A program made the translations under genes and the position numbers. This document shows, one piece after another, positions 10,069-17,819 of a DNA stretch of 64,000 bases (the stretch's first letter is position 1; the number at the start of each line of letters is the position of its first letter). The notes under the pieces are model-generated. The model had not been told where the DNA came from and searched no databases. It saw nothing but the letters and a program-made list of their open reading frames with translations. Source of the DNA: Nonomuraea candida (GTDB lineage: Bacteria > Actinomycetota > Actinomycetes > Streptosporangiales > Streptosporangiaceae); NCBI RefSeq assembly GCF_000725485.1, contig NZ_KL647031.1:186001-250000 (forward strand), read 5' to 3'.

Positions 10069-10650
10069 TCAGGTCAGGGGGAGCGGGCGGCCCGCGATGG
10101 CGTACTCCTCGTGGCCGCCGGGGAAGACGAACCTCGTCAGCAGGTCGGTGAAGCCCATGCTGGCGTAGAGGTGGCGCGCGGCCGTGGGCCGGTCGTGGGT
10201 GGACAGCACGGCCGAGCGCTCGCGGCGGCCCGCGCACAGCGTCTTGATCATGGCGCGGCCGATGCCCTTGCCCTGGTAGGCGGGGTGCACGTGGATCTCG
10301 GCCAGCTCGAACGCGTGCCCCAGCCAGGCGTGGGCGGCCTCCTGGCCCAGCTCGTCCACCAGCCCGCGCAGGACGACGTCGTGCCACCACTGGCCGGGCG
10401 CGCCCCGGAAGCCGTACGCGAAGCCGACGATCCGGGGTTCCGGGGCAGCGAAATCTGGGGATGAATCGCGCAATTCCGCGAAATAGCACTGAAAATAGGG
10501 ATATGTCGCGTGATTGCGCATGATGGTCTTGCGGCCGGTGATCTGCTCCTCAGGGGGGTCCATGGCCGCCGTGTAGATGTCGATCACCGTCTCCAGCTGT
10601 TCGGTGAACTCGGCCGGCCCGGCCCCGCGAAACTCGATCACCCGTCGCAC
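10069..10650 (-). CDS. GNAT-family N-acetyltransferase
   Basis: A 193-residue acetyltransferase. The acetyl-CoA binding motif A is clear: IHVHPAYQGKGIGRAMI, with Q-x-x-G-x-G. The following helix and the ARHLYASMGF motif B are also typical. Substrate unknown. The GTG start lies one base after the TAA of the upstream ybaK-like gene, so the two are almost certainly co-translated. A functional tie between tRNA proofreading and acetylation cannot be inferred from this alone. Confidence 0.85.
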   Translation of the reverse strand: MRRVIEFRGAGPAEFTEQLETVIDIYTAAMDPPEEQITGRKTIMRNHATYPYFQCYFAELRDSSPDFAAPEPRIVGFAYGFRGAPGQWWHDVVLRGLVDELGQEAAHAWLGHAFELAEIHVHPAYQGKGIGRAMIKTLCAGRRERSAVLSTHDRPTAARHLYASMGFTDLLTRFVFPGGHEEYAIAGRPLPLT

Positions 10651-10651
10651 A

Positions 10652-11128
10652 TTACTCGACGTCCACCGGCGTGCCCCCGGTGATGCGCACGAGCTCGTCG
10701 AACGTCGTCGGGAACACGGTGTGCGGATGGCCGCCCGCGGCCCACACCACCTCGTGCTTGCTCAGCCAGGTGTCCACCAGGGTGCGCACGGGGGCCGGGT
10801 GGCCGACCGGGGCCACGCCGCCGATCGGCTGGCCGGTGGCCTGCCTGACGAACTCGGGGGTGGCCCGGCGTACCCGCTCGACGCCCGCCGTGCGGGCGAT
10901 CAGCTCGACGTCCACGCGGTGCGCGCCGCTCGTCAGCACCAGCAGCGGGGCGCCGTCGGCGTCGAAGATCAGGCTGTTGGCGATGGCGCCGACCTCGCAC
11001 CCGAGCTGGGCCGCCGCCGTCGCGGCCGTGGGGGCCTTCTCGGGCAGGACCACGATCTCGCCGGTGGCTCCGAGCGCACGCAGCGCGGACTCCACGACGA
11101 GGGCGTTCGCAGGCAACTTCTCAGACAT
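10652..11128 (-). CDS. YbaK/EbsC-family aminoacyl-tRNA deacylase
   Basis: YbaK-type trans-editing protein of 158 residues. Relatives hydrolyse mischarged aminoacyl-tRNA such as Cys-tRNA(Pro). Recognisable parts are the hydrophobic strand after APTAATAA, NSLIFDADGAPLLVLTSG, and the substrate-pocket loop with GQPIGGVAPVGHP. The amino acid and tRNA specificity of this subfamily cannot be read. It starts at ATG 11126-11128, six bases after a TAGAGT -10 hexamer, so it is probably leaderless, and forms a two-gene operon with the GNAT gene. Confidence 0.9.
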   Translation of the reverse strand: MSEKLPANALVVESALRALGATGEIVVLPEKAPTAATAAAQLGCEVGAIANSLIFDADGAPLLVLTSGAHRVDVELIARTAGVERVRRATPEFVRQATGQPIGGVAPVGHPAPVRTLVDTWLSKHEVVWAAGGHPHTVFPTTFDELVRITGGTPVDVE

Positions 11129-11134
11129 GGGGAC

Positions 11135-11140
11135 ACTCTA
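11135..11140 (-). promoter_or_regulatory. -10 element, leaderless ybaK-like gene
   Basis: Minus-strand TAGAGT, six bases, then ATG at 11128. Transcription should start at or beside the start codon. Confidence 0.5.
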
Positions 11141-11217
11141 AACAGATTGACGCATCGATTACCCATTCGTGGTGAGTGGTATAGGGTCCTCTGATCTGTT
11201 CGTGAAGAAGGTGAGAG

Positions 11218-12072
11218 GTGGTACGCGTGCGGGTTCGACGGCTGCCCGGGGTGGCTGCTCTCCTGACGGCCGGCGCGGTCGTCGTCTCGGGCTGCGGGGC
11301 GGGAGCGGAGTGGCGTACGGACGCGTCTCCCGCCGCTTCTCCCGCGACGAAGGCGGTCGCTCCGGCCACCGCCACGCCCGCGCCCCCCGCCGCCGCGGGC
11401 AGGAACGTCGCGCCCGACCCCGTGACGGCGCCGCGCAAGACGCTCAGGCTGGGCGCCAAGGGCCGCCACGTCACCTGGATGCAGCGGCGGCTGACCGAGC
11501 TCGGCTACCGGCCGGGCAAGATCGACGGCCAGTACGGCGGCACCACGCTGGCCGCGGTCTGGGCCTTCCAGAAGGTCAACGGCATCGCGCCGACCAGCAC
11601 CATCGCCAAGCGCACCTGGCAGGCCCTGGAGACGCCGCGCGCGCCCAAGATCCTGGCGCCCGGCGGCAGGCCGACCCGCGCCGAGGTCAACCTCACCAAG
11701 CAGATCATGGTCCTGTACGTCGGCGGCCGGCCCGAGCTGATCACCCACATCTCCTCCGGCAGCGGCGTCCCCTACTGCGAGACCACCACCTGGCAGGGCA
11801 AGAAGCAGCGCTTCTGCGGCTCGGCCACCACCCCGACGGGCAACTACCGCACGACGTGGCGGGTGAGCGGGTGGCACAAGTCATACCTGGGCGAGCTGTA
11901 CAACCCGATCTTCTTCAACGGCGGCATCGCCTTCCACGGCGCGCTGTCGGTGCCGCTCCACCCGGCCTCGCACGGGTGCGTGCGCATGCCCATGAACGTG
12001 GCCGAGGAACTGCCCGGGAAGCTGGGCAAGGGCGTGCCCGTGCACGTGAAGGGCAGGTTCGCCGGCGTCTGA
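11218..12072 (+). CDS. L,D-transpeptidase lipoprotein with peptidoglycan-binding domain
   Basis: Secreted wall enzyme of 284 residues that probably forms or anchors 3-3 cross-links in peptidoglycan. A lipoprotein signal (VVVSGC, lipobox Cys26) is followed by an Ala/Pro/Thr-rich linker, a PG_binding_1 domain (about 75-138) and a YkuD catalytic domain. The catalytic signature is complete: His240, then HxxSHGCVRM with His252 and nucleophile Cys254. The start is GTG 11218 after GAAGGTGAGAG. A TATAGG hexamer at 11180-11185 may be its -10. The following terminator isolates it from the next gene. Confidence 0.93.
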   Translation: MVRVRVRRLPGVAALLTAGAVVVSGCGAGAEWRTDASPAASPATKAVAPATATPAPPAAAGRNVAPDPVTAPRKTLRLGAKGRHVTWMQRRLTELGYRPGKIDGQYGGTTLAAVWAFQKVNGIAPTSTIAKRTWQALETPRAPKILAPGGRPTRAEVNLTKQIMVLYVGGRPELITHISSGSGVPYCETTTWQGKKQRFCGSATTPTGNYRTTWRVSGWHKSYLGELYNPIFFNGGIAFHGALSVPLHPASHGCVRMPMNVAEELPGKLGKGVPVHVKGRFAGV

Positions 12073-12098
12073 CCGGGCTGGACGTATAACGCGCGCAT

Positions 12099-12134
12099 AA
12101 CCGGATGCGGTGACGGGCGGGTTATCCGGTTTTT
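12099..12134 (+). terminator. Intrinsic terminator after L,D-transpeptidase gene
   Basis: Stem AACCGGAT (12099-12106) with ATCCGGTT (12124-12131), running into a T-run at 12130-12134. It is one of the few hairpins here with a T-tract. Confidence 0.6.
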
Positions 12135-12169
12135 GGTGGGCTTCCTCCAGATCTTTCTGGGGGAATCTC

Positions 12170-13906
12170 ATGACGACGGCAACGATGGTCCGCAGGCCCG
12201 CTCCGGCCGATGCGCCGGCCCGGAGCGGGGCCTGGCTGTGGTGGCTGCTCGCCGCCGGCTTCGTGGCGCAGGTGGCGCTGCGCCTGTGGCTGAACCGCTA
12301 CCACCTCGGGCCCGTGGCGAACCCGGACGAGACCGGCTACCTCCTCGCCGCCCGGTGGCTGGCCGGCGGGGCCGGGGCCGACCTGTCCGGCTCGACCTTC
12401 TACCAGGCCGGATACGCGCTGCTGCTCACGCCGATCTTCTGGCTGACCTCCGACCCGGCGACCGCCTACCGCCTGGCGGTCGTGGTGGGGGCGGTGGCGG
12501 TGAGCGGGGCGTACCCGATGGCGTACCTGCTGCTGCGGCGGCTGCGCCTGCGGCCCCGCACGGCGCTGCCGGTGGCGTTCGCGGCCGGGTTGTCGCCCTC
12601 GCTGCTGGTCTTCTCCGGGTACGCGCTGGCCGACGCGATCCTGCCGGTGCTCGTCCTGGGCTGGCTGGTCGCGCTGCACGACCTGGCCGCCCGCGGCTCG
12701 GCCCGGGCGGGGACAGCGGCAGGCGGGGTGGCGGGCGGAGCGGCGGGCGGAGTGGCAGGCGCGGTGGCGGGCGCGGTGGCGGGCGGGGTGGCGGCGTACG
12801 CGATGGCCACGCACCTGCGCGGGACGGTGATCGTCGCGGTGTGCCTGCTGGTCGTGGCGGTCCTGTTCCGGCGGCTGCCGCGTGCGACCGTGATCGCGAC
12901 GGCGGCGAGCGCCGTGGCGGGCGCGGTGGCCGGCGAGGCGCTCAACGGGGCGCTGCGGGCCGCCCTGTACGCCGGCGGGCCGCGTGACCTGTCCGGGCTG
13001 CTGCTGACCCGGCTGACGAGCCTGGAGGGGCAGGCGTGGGCGCTGTCGGGGGCGGCCGGGCAGCTCTGGTACCTCATCGCCGGCACCTGGGGGCTGGCGG
13101 GCGTCGGGCTGGCCGGCGCGGCGGCCGTGCTGGCCCGGCGCTCGGCGCCGCTCCCGCACCGGGTCCTGGCCGGGGCGCTGCTGGCGGCCACGCTCGGCAT
13201 CGCGTACGCCTCCTCGGCCGCCCTGCCGGACGAGCACCGCGTCGGCAACTACGCCTACGGGCGCTACCTGGCCTGCGTCGCGGTGGCCTGGACGCTGGCC
13301 GGGCTGCTGGTGCTGCTGCGCGGCGGCCGCCGGGCGGTGGCGTGGCACGCGCTCGCCGCCGCCGGGCTGCTCGCCGTCAGCGGCGGCACGGCCGCCTGGT
13401 ACGCGGGGGACCGGCTGCACCGCTACGCCTTCATCGCGTTCGACTTCCCCGAGGTGATCTTCCTCAGCGGGGTGCGCGACTCGCTCGACCTGGTCACCGC
13501 CTCCCTGACCGCCCTGGTCCTGCTGGCCTGCCTGGCGGGCACGGCGCTGCTCGCCACCCGCCGCACCCCGGCGCTGGTCGTGGGCGGGCTGGGGCTGATC
13601 CACCTGGCGTTCGCCGCGCACCTGGCGCCCGCGGCCCCGCCGGCGCCGGGTCCCGACTGGCTGCCCGCGCCGGGGCCCGGGCGGGTGGCCGTGGACGAGA
13701 GGGTCAGGTGGAACGTGTGGGTGCCGCTGGCGTACCGGGTGTGGTGGACCGAGCTGGAGCGCTTCCGCGGCACGCCCCCGCCGGGCGTCTGCACCGCGAT
13801 CGTGCCGCCCGGCACGCCGCCGCCGCCCGGCTGGGCCGCCACCGGGCACGGCGGGGACCGGCAGGGCTGGACCTCGTGGACCGGCCCGGCCTGCCGTCCG
13901 GGATAG
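12170..13906 (+). CDS. Polytopic membrane protein, GT-C glycosyltransferase-like
   Basis: 578 residues with about 11-13 hydrophobic segments. Near the N-terminus the first loop has NPDETGYLLAARWL, an acidic DE pair followed by an aromatic, as in dolichyl/polyprenyl-phosphate-dependent GT-C enzymes; otherwise I do not recognise the family. The C-terminal 120 residues are a hydrophilic, Pro-rich domain that should be extracytoplasmic. I chose ATG 12170, preceded by GGGGGAA, rather than the upstream in-frame ATG at 12110. A 72-bp tandem repeat encodes AGG(V/A) units in a membrane segment. Function is inferred only weakly. Confidence 0.7.
   Translation: MTTATMVRRPAPADAPARSGAWLWWLLAAGFVAQVALRLWLNRYHLGPVANPDETGYLLAARWLAGGAGADLSGSTFYQAGYALLLTPIFWLTSDPATAYRLAVVVGAVAVSGAYPMAYLLLRRLRLRPRTALPVAFAAGLSPSLLVFSGYALADAILPVLVLGWLVALHDLAARGSARAGTAAGGVAGGAAGGVAGAVAGAVAGGVAAYAMATHLRGTVIVAVCLLVVAVLFRRLPRATVIATAASAVAGAVAGEALNGALRAALYAGGPRDLSGLLLTRLTSLEGQAWALSGAAGQLWYLIAGTWGLAGVGLAGAAAVLARRSAPLPHRVLAGALLAATLGIAYASSAALPDEHRVGNYAYGRYLACVAVAWTLAGLLVLLRGGRRAVAWHALAAAGLLAVSGGTAAWYAGDRLHRYAFIAFDFPEVIFLSGVRDSLDLVTASLTALVLLACLAGTALLATRRTPALVVGGLGLIHLAFAAHLAPAAPPAPGPDWLPAPGPGRVAVDERVRWNVWVPLAYRVWWTELERFRGTPPPGVCTAIVPPGTPPPPGWAATGHGGDRQGWTSWTGPACRPG
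12719..12790. repeat. 12-bp in-frame repeat, six copies
   Basis: Six 12-bp units encode A-G-G/A-V/A tetrapeptides inside a predicted transmembrane stretch. Small-residue repeats of this kind would extend a hydrophobic helix without breaking frame. Confidence 0.85.
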
Positions 13907-13993
13907 CCCGAGCCGCGCTTTCCGGTGGCCCGGGCCTGCACCGGCGGTCTGGGGGCTGGGGTCGGGGCCTGGGGCCGGGACTGGAGCCCGGGG

Positions 13994-14560
13994 TCAGGGC
14001 TGGTCGGCGGTCTGGGGTGGCCCGGCCTTCTGGGGGAGGGCGGCCGTCGCGGCGGCGCGCTTGCCCCGGGCGGCGGCCATCGCCAGCCCGACGGCCTGCA
14101 CCAGCCCGGCCGCCGCCAGCAGGAAGGCGGTGTACGGCTGCCACCCGGGCAGCCCGCCGGCGAAGTCGGGGGAGTCGTACAGGCCCGCCAGCAGCCGGAC
14201 GGGGTTGACCAGCGCCACGAGGAACCCCAGCGCGTACGGGGCGACGAGCACGCCCGAGACCACCAGCAGCAACGTGCGCCCCCGGCCGCCCCGGCGCAGC
14301 AGCGCCCCGATGACCGCGTAGGCCAGCGCCACCACGCCGACGAGCAGGGCCGTCCACCAGGTCAGCCGCCAGGTGTCCACGCCCAGCGAGGTCATCTGCG
14401 AGGCGTCGATCCGGCCGCCCTCCCACGAGGGACCGGCGATCTGCGCCCGCACCGCCGCGCGGACGGCCAGATGGCCGGCGCCCGCGTACGCCGCCACCAG
14501 GACCGGCCCCAGGGCCAGCAGGACGAGCTCGACCGGCCGCCCCCGGCCGCTCCCCGACAT
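13994..14560 (-). CDS. Small four-pass membrane protein, unknown
   Basis: 188 residues with four hydrophobic segments (about 12-32, 68-92, 98-120 and 140-162) and a hydrophilic Lys/Ala/Pro-rich tail. No family recognised. Between segments 1 and 2 is a roughly 35-residue loop with WEGGRIDASQMTSLGVDTW, likely extracytoplasmic. It converges on the polytopic membrane gene across a G-rich spacer (13907-13993) and is followed upstream by the tetR gene on the same strand, 111 bases away, so it may be part of that transcript. Confidence 0.68.
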   Translation of the reverse strand: MSGSGRGRPVELVLLALGPVLVAAYAGAGHLAVRAAVRAQIAGPSWEGGRIDASQMTSLGVDTWRLTWWTALLVGVVALAYAVIGALLRRGGRGRTLLLVVSGVLVAPYALGFLVALVNPVRLLAGLYDSPDFAGGLPGWQPYTAFLLAAAGLVQAVGLAMAAARGKRAAATAALPQKAGPPQTADQP

Positions 14561-14671
14561 CAGCTCTCCTCTCCGCCACGACTTTCCGGGAGACAGCTTC
14601 TCAAAAGCCGCCGATCCGGGCGAGCCACGGCGACACCACCCCGAGCCGGCCGGGGAGCATGGAATTCAGGA

Positions 14672-15292
14672 TCAGTCGAGGGAACGCAGGCCCGCGATGG
14701 CCACTTCCGCCGCCCGCCGGGCCGTGGTCAGGATCTCGTCCAGCGACCGGTCGCGCTCCAGGTTCGCGATCACCGACACCTTGATCGCCCCCACCAGCGC
14801 TCCCACCGCCGCGGACGCCTCCACCGGGCTCAGCTCGCCGGCATACGCCTCGTGCAGCGCCTTGGACAGCTTGAGCTGGCTGTCGAACAGCAGGAGCAGC
14901 GCCCTGGCCTGCAGCGCGGGCTCGGTCAGGACGAGCCGCATCCGCAGCTCGGCGTGCTCGAACGTGAGGTTCTGGTACGACGCCGCCTGCCGCAGGCTCT
15001 CCTCGACGAGCCGCATCAGCAGGCCGGTCACCGGCTCTCCGGGCCGTCTGCCGGCCAGGGTCTCGACGGCCAGGTCGAGGCGGCTCCCGGTGTCGTAGAA
15101 GACCACCTCCTCCTTGCTGGCGAAGTAGCTGAAGAAGGTGCGCGTCGACACGTCGGCCTCGGCCGCGATCTCCGCGAGCGTCGTCTCCTCGAACCCCTTC
15201 TCGCTGAACAGCCGGAGCGCGCCCTCGATCAGCGCCTGGCGCGTGCGCTGCTTCTTGCGCTCCCGCAGCCCCACGCTTCCAGATACCACCAT
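14672..15292 (-). CDS. TetR-family transcriptional regulator
   Basis: 206 residues. The N-terminal helix-turn-helix is canonical: RQALIEGALRLFSEKGFEETTLAEIA then ADVSTRTFFSYFASKEEVVF. The C-terminal ligand domain is all-helical and unassigned. The gene is divergent from the P450-ferredoxin pair with a 97-base gap, so it most likely represses that pair and itself. I start it at ATG 15292 because a -10 hexamer (TATAGT) lies just seven bases upstream; an ATG 12 codons further upstream would overlap that promoter. Confidence 0.9.
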   Translation of the reverse strand: MVVSGSVGLRERKKQRTRQALIEGALRLFSEKGFEETTLAEIAAEADVSTRTFFSYFASKEEVVFYDTGSRLDLAVETLAGRRPGEPVTGLLMRLVEESLRQAASYQNLTFEHAELRMRLVLTEPALQARALLLLFDSQLKLSKALHEAYAGELSPVEASAAVGALVGAIKVSVIANLERDRSLDEILTTARRAAEVAIAGLRSLD

Positions 15293-15299
15293 GTCCGGA

Positions 15300-15305
15300 A
15301 CTATA
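15300..15305 (-). promoter_or_regulatory. -10 element, leaderless tetR
   Basis: Minus-strand TATAGT is part of ACTATAGT, which is its own reverse complement. Seven bases separate it from the tetR ATG. It lies in the divergent tetR-P450 spacer where an operator would be expected; no convincing operator palindrome was identified. Confidence 0.5.
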
Positions 15306-15389
15306 GTGCACATCTCAGTTTTTATCATTCATTGAAGTTTTGCAGTCGGTGATGTTTTCTGGAGAGGAAACGCCGGAAGGAGCCGGAAC

Positions 15390-16583
15390 ATGTCCGAACT
15401 GACCATGCCCATGACCAGGCAGCGCCCGCTCGACCCGCCGGAGGAGGTCACGCGGTTGCGGCAGGGGGCGGAGATCCACCGCATGACGTTCGCCGACGGC
15501 CATCTGGGCTGGCTCGTCACCGGTCACGCGGCGGCCCGTGCCGTGCTGGCGCACCCGCACTTCAGCAACCGGCCGGAGATCTCCCACCCGCCGCTCGGGT
15601 CCCGGTTGATGTCGCGGGAGCTGCGTGAGGAGTTCAAGGTGCCGCCCGGGTTCTTCCTGCGCATGGACGCGCCCGAGCACACGCGGTACCGGCGGCTGCT
15701 GACCGGCCAGTTCACGGTGCGGCGGATGAAGATGCTCGAACCGCGCATCGAGGAGATCACGGCCGCCCGCCTCGACGCCATGGAGGCCGCGGGGCCGCCG
15801 GTGGACCTCGTGCAGGAGTTCGCGCTGCCGATCCCGTCCCTGGTGATCTGCGAGCTGCTCGGGGTGCCGTACGAGGACCGCGACCAGTTCCAGGTCGACA
15901 CCAAGGTGCTGGCCAGCCTGGAGAGCGGCGTCGAAGAGGCGTGGGGGGCGCTGGGGCGGATCTCGGCGTACCTGTACGGGCTCATCCAGCGCAAGCGCGC
16001 CAAGCCGGGCGACGACCTGCTGAGCGGGCTCCTGGAGGGCGGGGAGCTGAGCGACGATGAGCTCACCGGGGTCGCGTTCCTGCTGCTGGTGGCCGGGCAC
16101 GAGACGACGGCCAACATGCTGGGGCTGGGGACGTACGCGCTGCTCACCAACCCCGACCAGCTCGCCGCCATGCGCGACGACCCGTCGGTGGTGGACAACG
16201 GGGTCGAGGAGCTGATGCGCTACCTCACGATCATCCACCTCGGCCCGGTCCGTACGGCGGTGGAGGACGTCGAGATCGAGGGCACCCTGATCAAGGCCGG
16301 CGAGACGGTCGCCCTCCACCTGCCCGCCGCCAACCGCGACCCCTCCCGTTACGCCGACGGCGATCGGCTCGACGTCACCCGGCCCGTCACCGGCCACCTG
16401 GGCTTCGGGCACGGCATCCACCAGTGCCTGGGCCAGCAGCTCGCCCGCGCCGAGATGCGCATCGCCTACGCTGCGCTGCTCCGCCGCCTGCCTGGCCTAC
16501 GCTTGGCGGTAACACCGGAGGAGGTGCCGATGCGCTCGGACATGAGCATCTACGGTGTGCACCGCCTCCCTGTCACTTGGTAG
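15390..16583 (+). CDS. Cytochrome P450
   Basis: Soluble bacterial class I P450 of 397 residues, CYP105/107-like by general appearance. All signature elements are present: I-helix AGHETT (235-240), ExxR at E274-R277, and the haem loop GFGHGIHQCLGQQLAR with Cys346. The N-terminal substrate region (residues 60-90) is of the macrolide/terpene-type P450s but the substrate cannot be read. ATG 15390 follows GGAAGGAG. A 3Fe-4S ferredoxin gene begins six bases downstream and a tetR gene is divergent, the usual layout for an inducible catabolic or tailoring P450. Confidence 0.95.
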   Translation: MSELTMPMTRQRPLDPPEEVTRLRQGAEIHRMTFADGHLGWLVTGHAAARAVLAHPHFSNRPEISHPPLGSRLMSRELREEFKVPPGFFLRMDAPEHTRYRRLLTGQFTVRRMKMLEPRIEEITAARLDAMEAAGPPVDLVQEFALPIPSLVICELLGVPYEDRDQFQVDTKVLASLESGVEEAWGALGRISAYLYGLIQRKRAKPGDDLLSGLLEGGELSDDELTGVAFLLLVAGHETTANMLGLGTYALLTNPDQLAAMRDDPSVVDNGVEELMRYLTIIHLGPVRTAVEDVEIEGTLIKAGETVALHLPAANRDPSRYADGDRLDVTRPVTGHLGFGHGIHQCLGQQLARAEMRIAYAALLRRLPGLRLAVTPEEVPMRSDMSIYGVHRLPVTW

Positions 16584-16589
16584 GTCATC

Positions 16590-16781
16590 TTGGAAATCAA
16601 GGCAGATACAATGGTGTGCATCGGGGCGGGCATGTGCGTCCTGACGGTGCCGAAGGTGTTCGACCAGAGCGAGGACGAAGGCATCGTCGTGCTCCTCCAG
16701 GACGAGCCGCCGCAGGAGCTGGAGGAGGCCGTGCGGCGCGCCGTGACCCTGTGCCCGTCCGGGGCCATCTCGATCTCCTGA
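16590..16781 (+). CDS. 3Fe-4S ferredoxin, P450 partner
   Basis: 63-residue acidic ferredoxin. Three cysteines (10, 16, 55) in the pattern C-x5-C ... C-P, with the second cluster cysteine replaced (CIGAGMC), define the 3Fe-4S type that supports actinobacterial P450s. Start is TTG 16590, six bases after the P450 stop, giving MEIKADTMVC. A reductase is not present next to it. Confidence 0.93.
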   Translation: MEIKADTMVCIGAGMCVLTVPKVFDQSEDEGIVVLLQDEPPQELEEAVRRAVTLCPSGAISIS

Positions 16782-16854
16782 CCCTGCCGCGGCCCGGGTG
16801 ACCACGGTCCTCACCCCGGGGGGCGAACGGCCGCCCGCGGCCGCGTACGACGGG

Positions 16855-16879
16855 GGCCCGCATCCACGCGATGCGGGCC
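16855..16879 (+). terminator. Hairpin after P450-ferredoxin pair
   Basis: Perfect 10-bp stem (16855-16864 with 16870-16879) and a five-base loop, about 75 bases after the ferredoxin stop. No T-tract. Confidence 0.6.
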
Positions 16880-17095
16880 ACTTCCGGCTCGCCCGCCCCG
16901 ATCCCGTCCACCGGCTTGGCCCTTGGGGACCTGCCCCGGGAAGGGCTCCCCGGTGTGCGGCCATGGCGCGGTGCGGCGAGCGCGGCGCCCCGCCGGGCGA
17001 CATCGCCGTACGCGGCGCACCGTAGGGGACACTCGCGGGGGGCGCTCCCGCGCTTCACACATGACGTCCCCCCTGGCGCGATTCCCGCCCCACTC

Positions 17096-17290
17096 GCCCC
17101 TCCGGCCCTGTCCGGCCCGCTCGGCCCCCTCCGGCCCTGTCCGGCCCGCTCGGCCCCCTCCGGCCCTGTCCGGCCCGCTCGGCCCTCTCCGGTCCCGTCT
17201 GGCCCGGTCGGCTTTGTCTCGCTCGGCCTTGTCCGCCTCGCTCGGCCTTGTCCGGCCCTGTCTGGCCCGCTCGGCCTTGTCCCGTCCGGG
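17096..17290. repeat. 28-bp tandem repeat, three exact and several degenerate copies
   Basis: Units built on CCCTCCGGCCCTGTCC followed by GGCCCGCTCGGC repeat three times almost exactly and then decay into shorter CTCGGCCTTGTC variants. No unique spacers separate the copies, so this is not a CRISPR array. Confidence 0.85.
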
Positions 17291-17495
17291 TGGATCGCGC
17301 ACGCCGAGGTCGCTTGGCGGTGCGCCACGCTTCAAGGGGTCATGGCCGCCGCCGGGCGTCGGCGGGGTCTTGACAGTCTCCTGACAGGGCCTTCCACCGG
17401 CACCGTATCCCGATCCGGGGAGGATGCCCTTTGTGTCCGTGGGGCTCCGAACCTCGTTGCTTCGGCCGTGTGCCGGTCCGTTCACTTCATGGTCA

Positions 17496-17511
17496 TCGAA
17501 CCTGTGTTCGT
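17496..17511. promoter_or_regulatory. LexA-type SOS box 1
   Basis: TCGAAC-CTGT-GTTCGT matches the actinobacterial LexA consensus TCGAAC-N4-GTTCGA at 11 of 12 defined positions. It lies eight bases upstream of the -35 of the HEPN promoter. Confidence 0.75.
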
Positions 17512-17518
17512 GGATCGG

Positions 17519-17548
17519 TTGACAACGGGGCGTGATCGAAATTATGTT
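17519..17548 (+). promoter_or_regulatory. Promoter of HEPN gene
   Basis: -35 TTGACA (17519-17524), 17-base spacer, -10 TTATGT (17542-17547; TATGTT at spacing 18 overlaps it). The predicted transcription start is near 17555, giving a leader of about 265 bases. SOS box 2 covers the -10. Confidence 0.75.
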
Positions 17549-17551
17549 CGA
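17536..17551. promoter_or_regulatory. LexA-type SOS box 2
   Basis: TCGAAA-TTAT-GTTCGA, 11 of 12 matches to TCGAAC-N4-GTTCGA. It overlaps the -10 hexamer completely and starts exactly 40 bases after box 1, so two repressor dimers would sit about four helical turns apart on nearly the same face. Confidence 0.75.
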
Positions 17552-17555
17552 CCTA

Positions 17556-17636
17556 GTGACGGTGAGGCTCGCGGCTCAGCGTCACCAGGACCTGGTCGCG
17601 GGCCGTTCGCTTCCCCAAGCGATACCCGCGACCAGG
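17556..17636 (+). ncRNA. Structured 5' leader of HEPN mRNA
   Basis: Two hairpins begin at the predicted transcript 5' end. Hairpin 1 pairs GTGACG (17556-17561) with CGTCAC (17580-17585), with an inner GAG/CTC. Hairpin 2 pairs 12 bases perfectly (17591-17602 with 17625-17636), and its loop contains a further perfect 6-bp stem (17607-17612 with 17617-17622) closed by CCCC. Could act as an attenuator, RNA stabiliser or RNase target; I recognise no known RNA family. Confidence 0.5.
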
Positions 17637-17819
17637 CTCCTCGGGCGAAGGGTGCGTCCTCGTCGTCGGCGGAGACGAGTGGGCGCGCTCTGGCCGGACG
17701 GGGAGAGGGGAAGCTCCTCGTCCGGCCGGCCCGGCGGAAATGTCGGTGGCGTCTGCAATCGTTGGCACCACTGGCAACGACGCCGGCCGCCGCCCACGAC
17801 TCCAAAGGAGGCGCGCAAG

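Larger units (their letters stand above)
16782..17495. other. Long non-coding spacer after ferredoxin
   Basis: About 700 bases between the ferredoxin and the HEPN promoter. It contains the terminator hairpin, a stretch of GC-rich low-complexity sequence, and the 28-bp repeat block. Long open frames on both strands here encode only Arg/Pro/Gly/Ala repeats and change composition with the DNA repeat, so I do not call them genes. Confidence 0.65.

Noticed and set aside
11147..11185. TTGACG ... TATAGG as promoter of the L,D-transpeptidase gene
   Set aside because: The two hexamers are 27 bases apart, too far for one promoter; TATAGG may still be a -10 on its own.
17096..17290. Possible CRISPR-like array
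   Set aside because: Repeats are head-to-tail without unique spacers and there are no cas genes. The same applies to the pyrD-pyrF and 46678 arrays.
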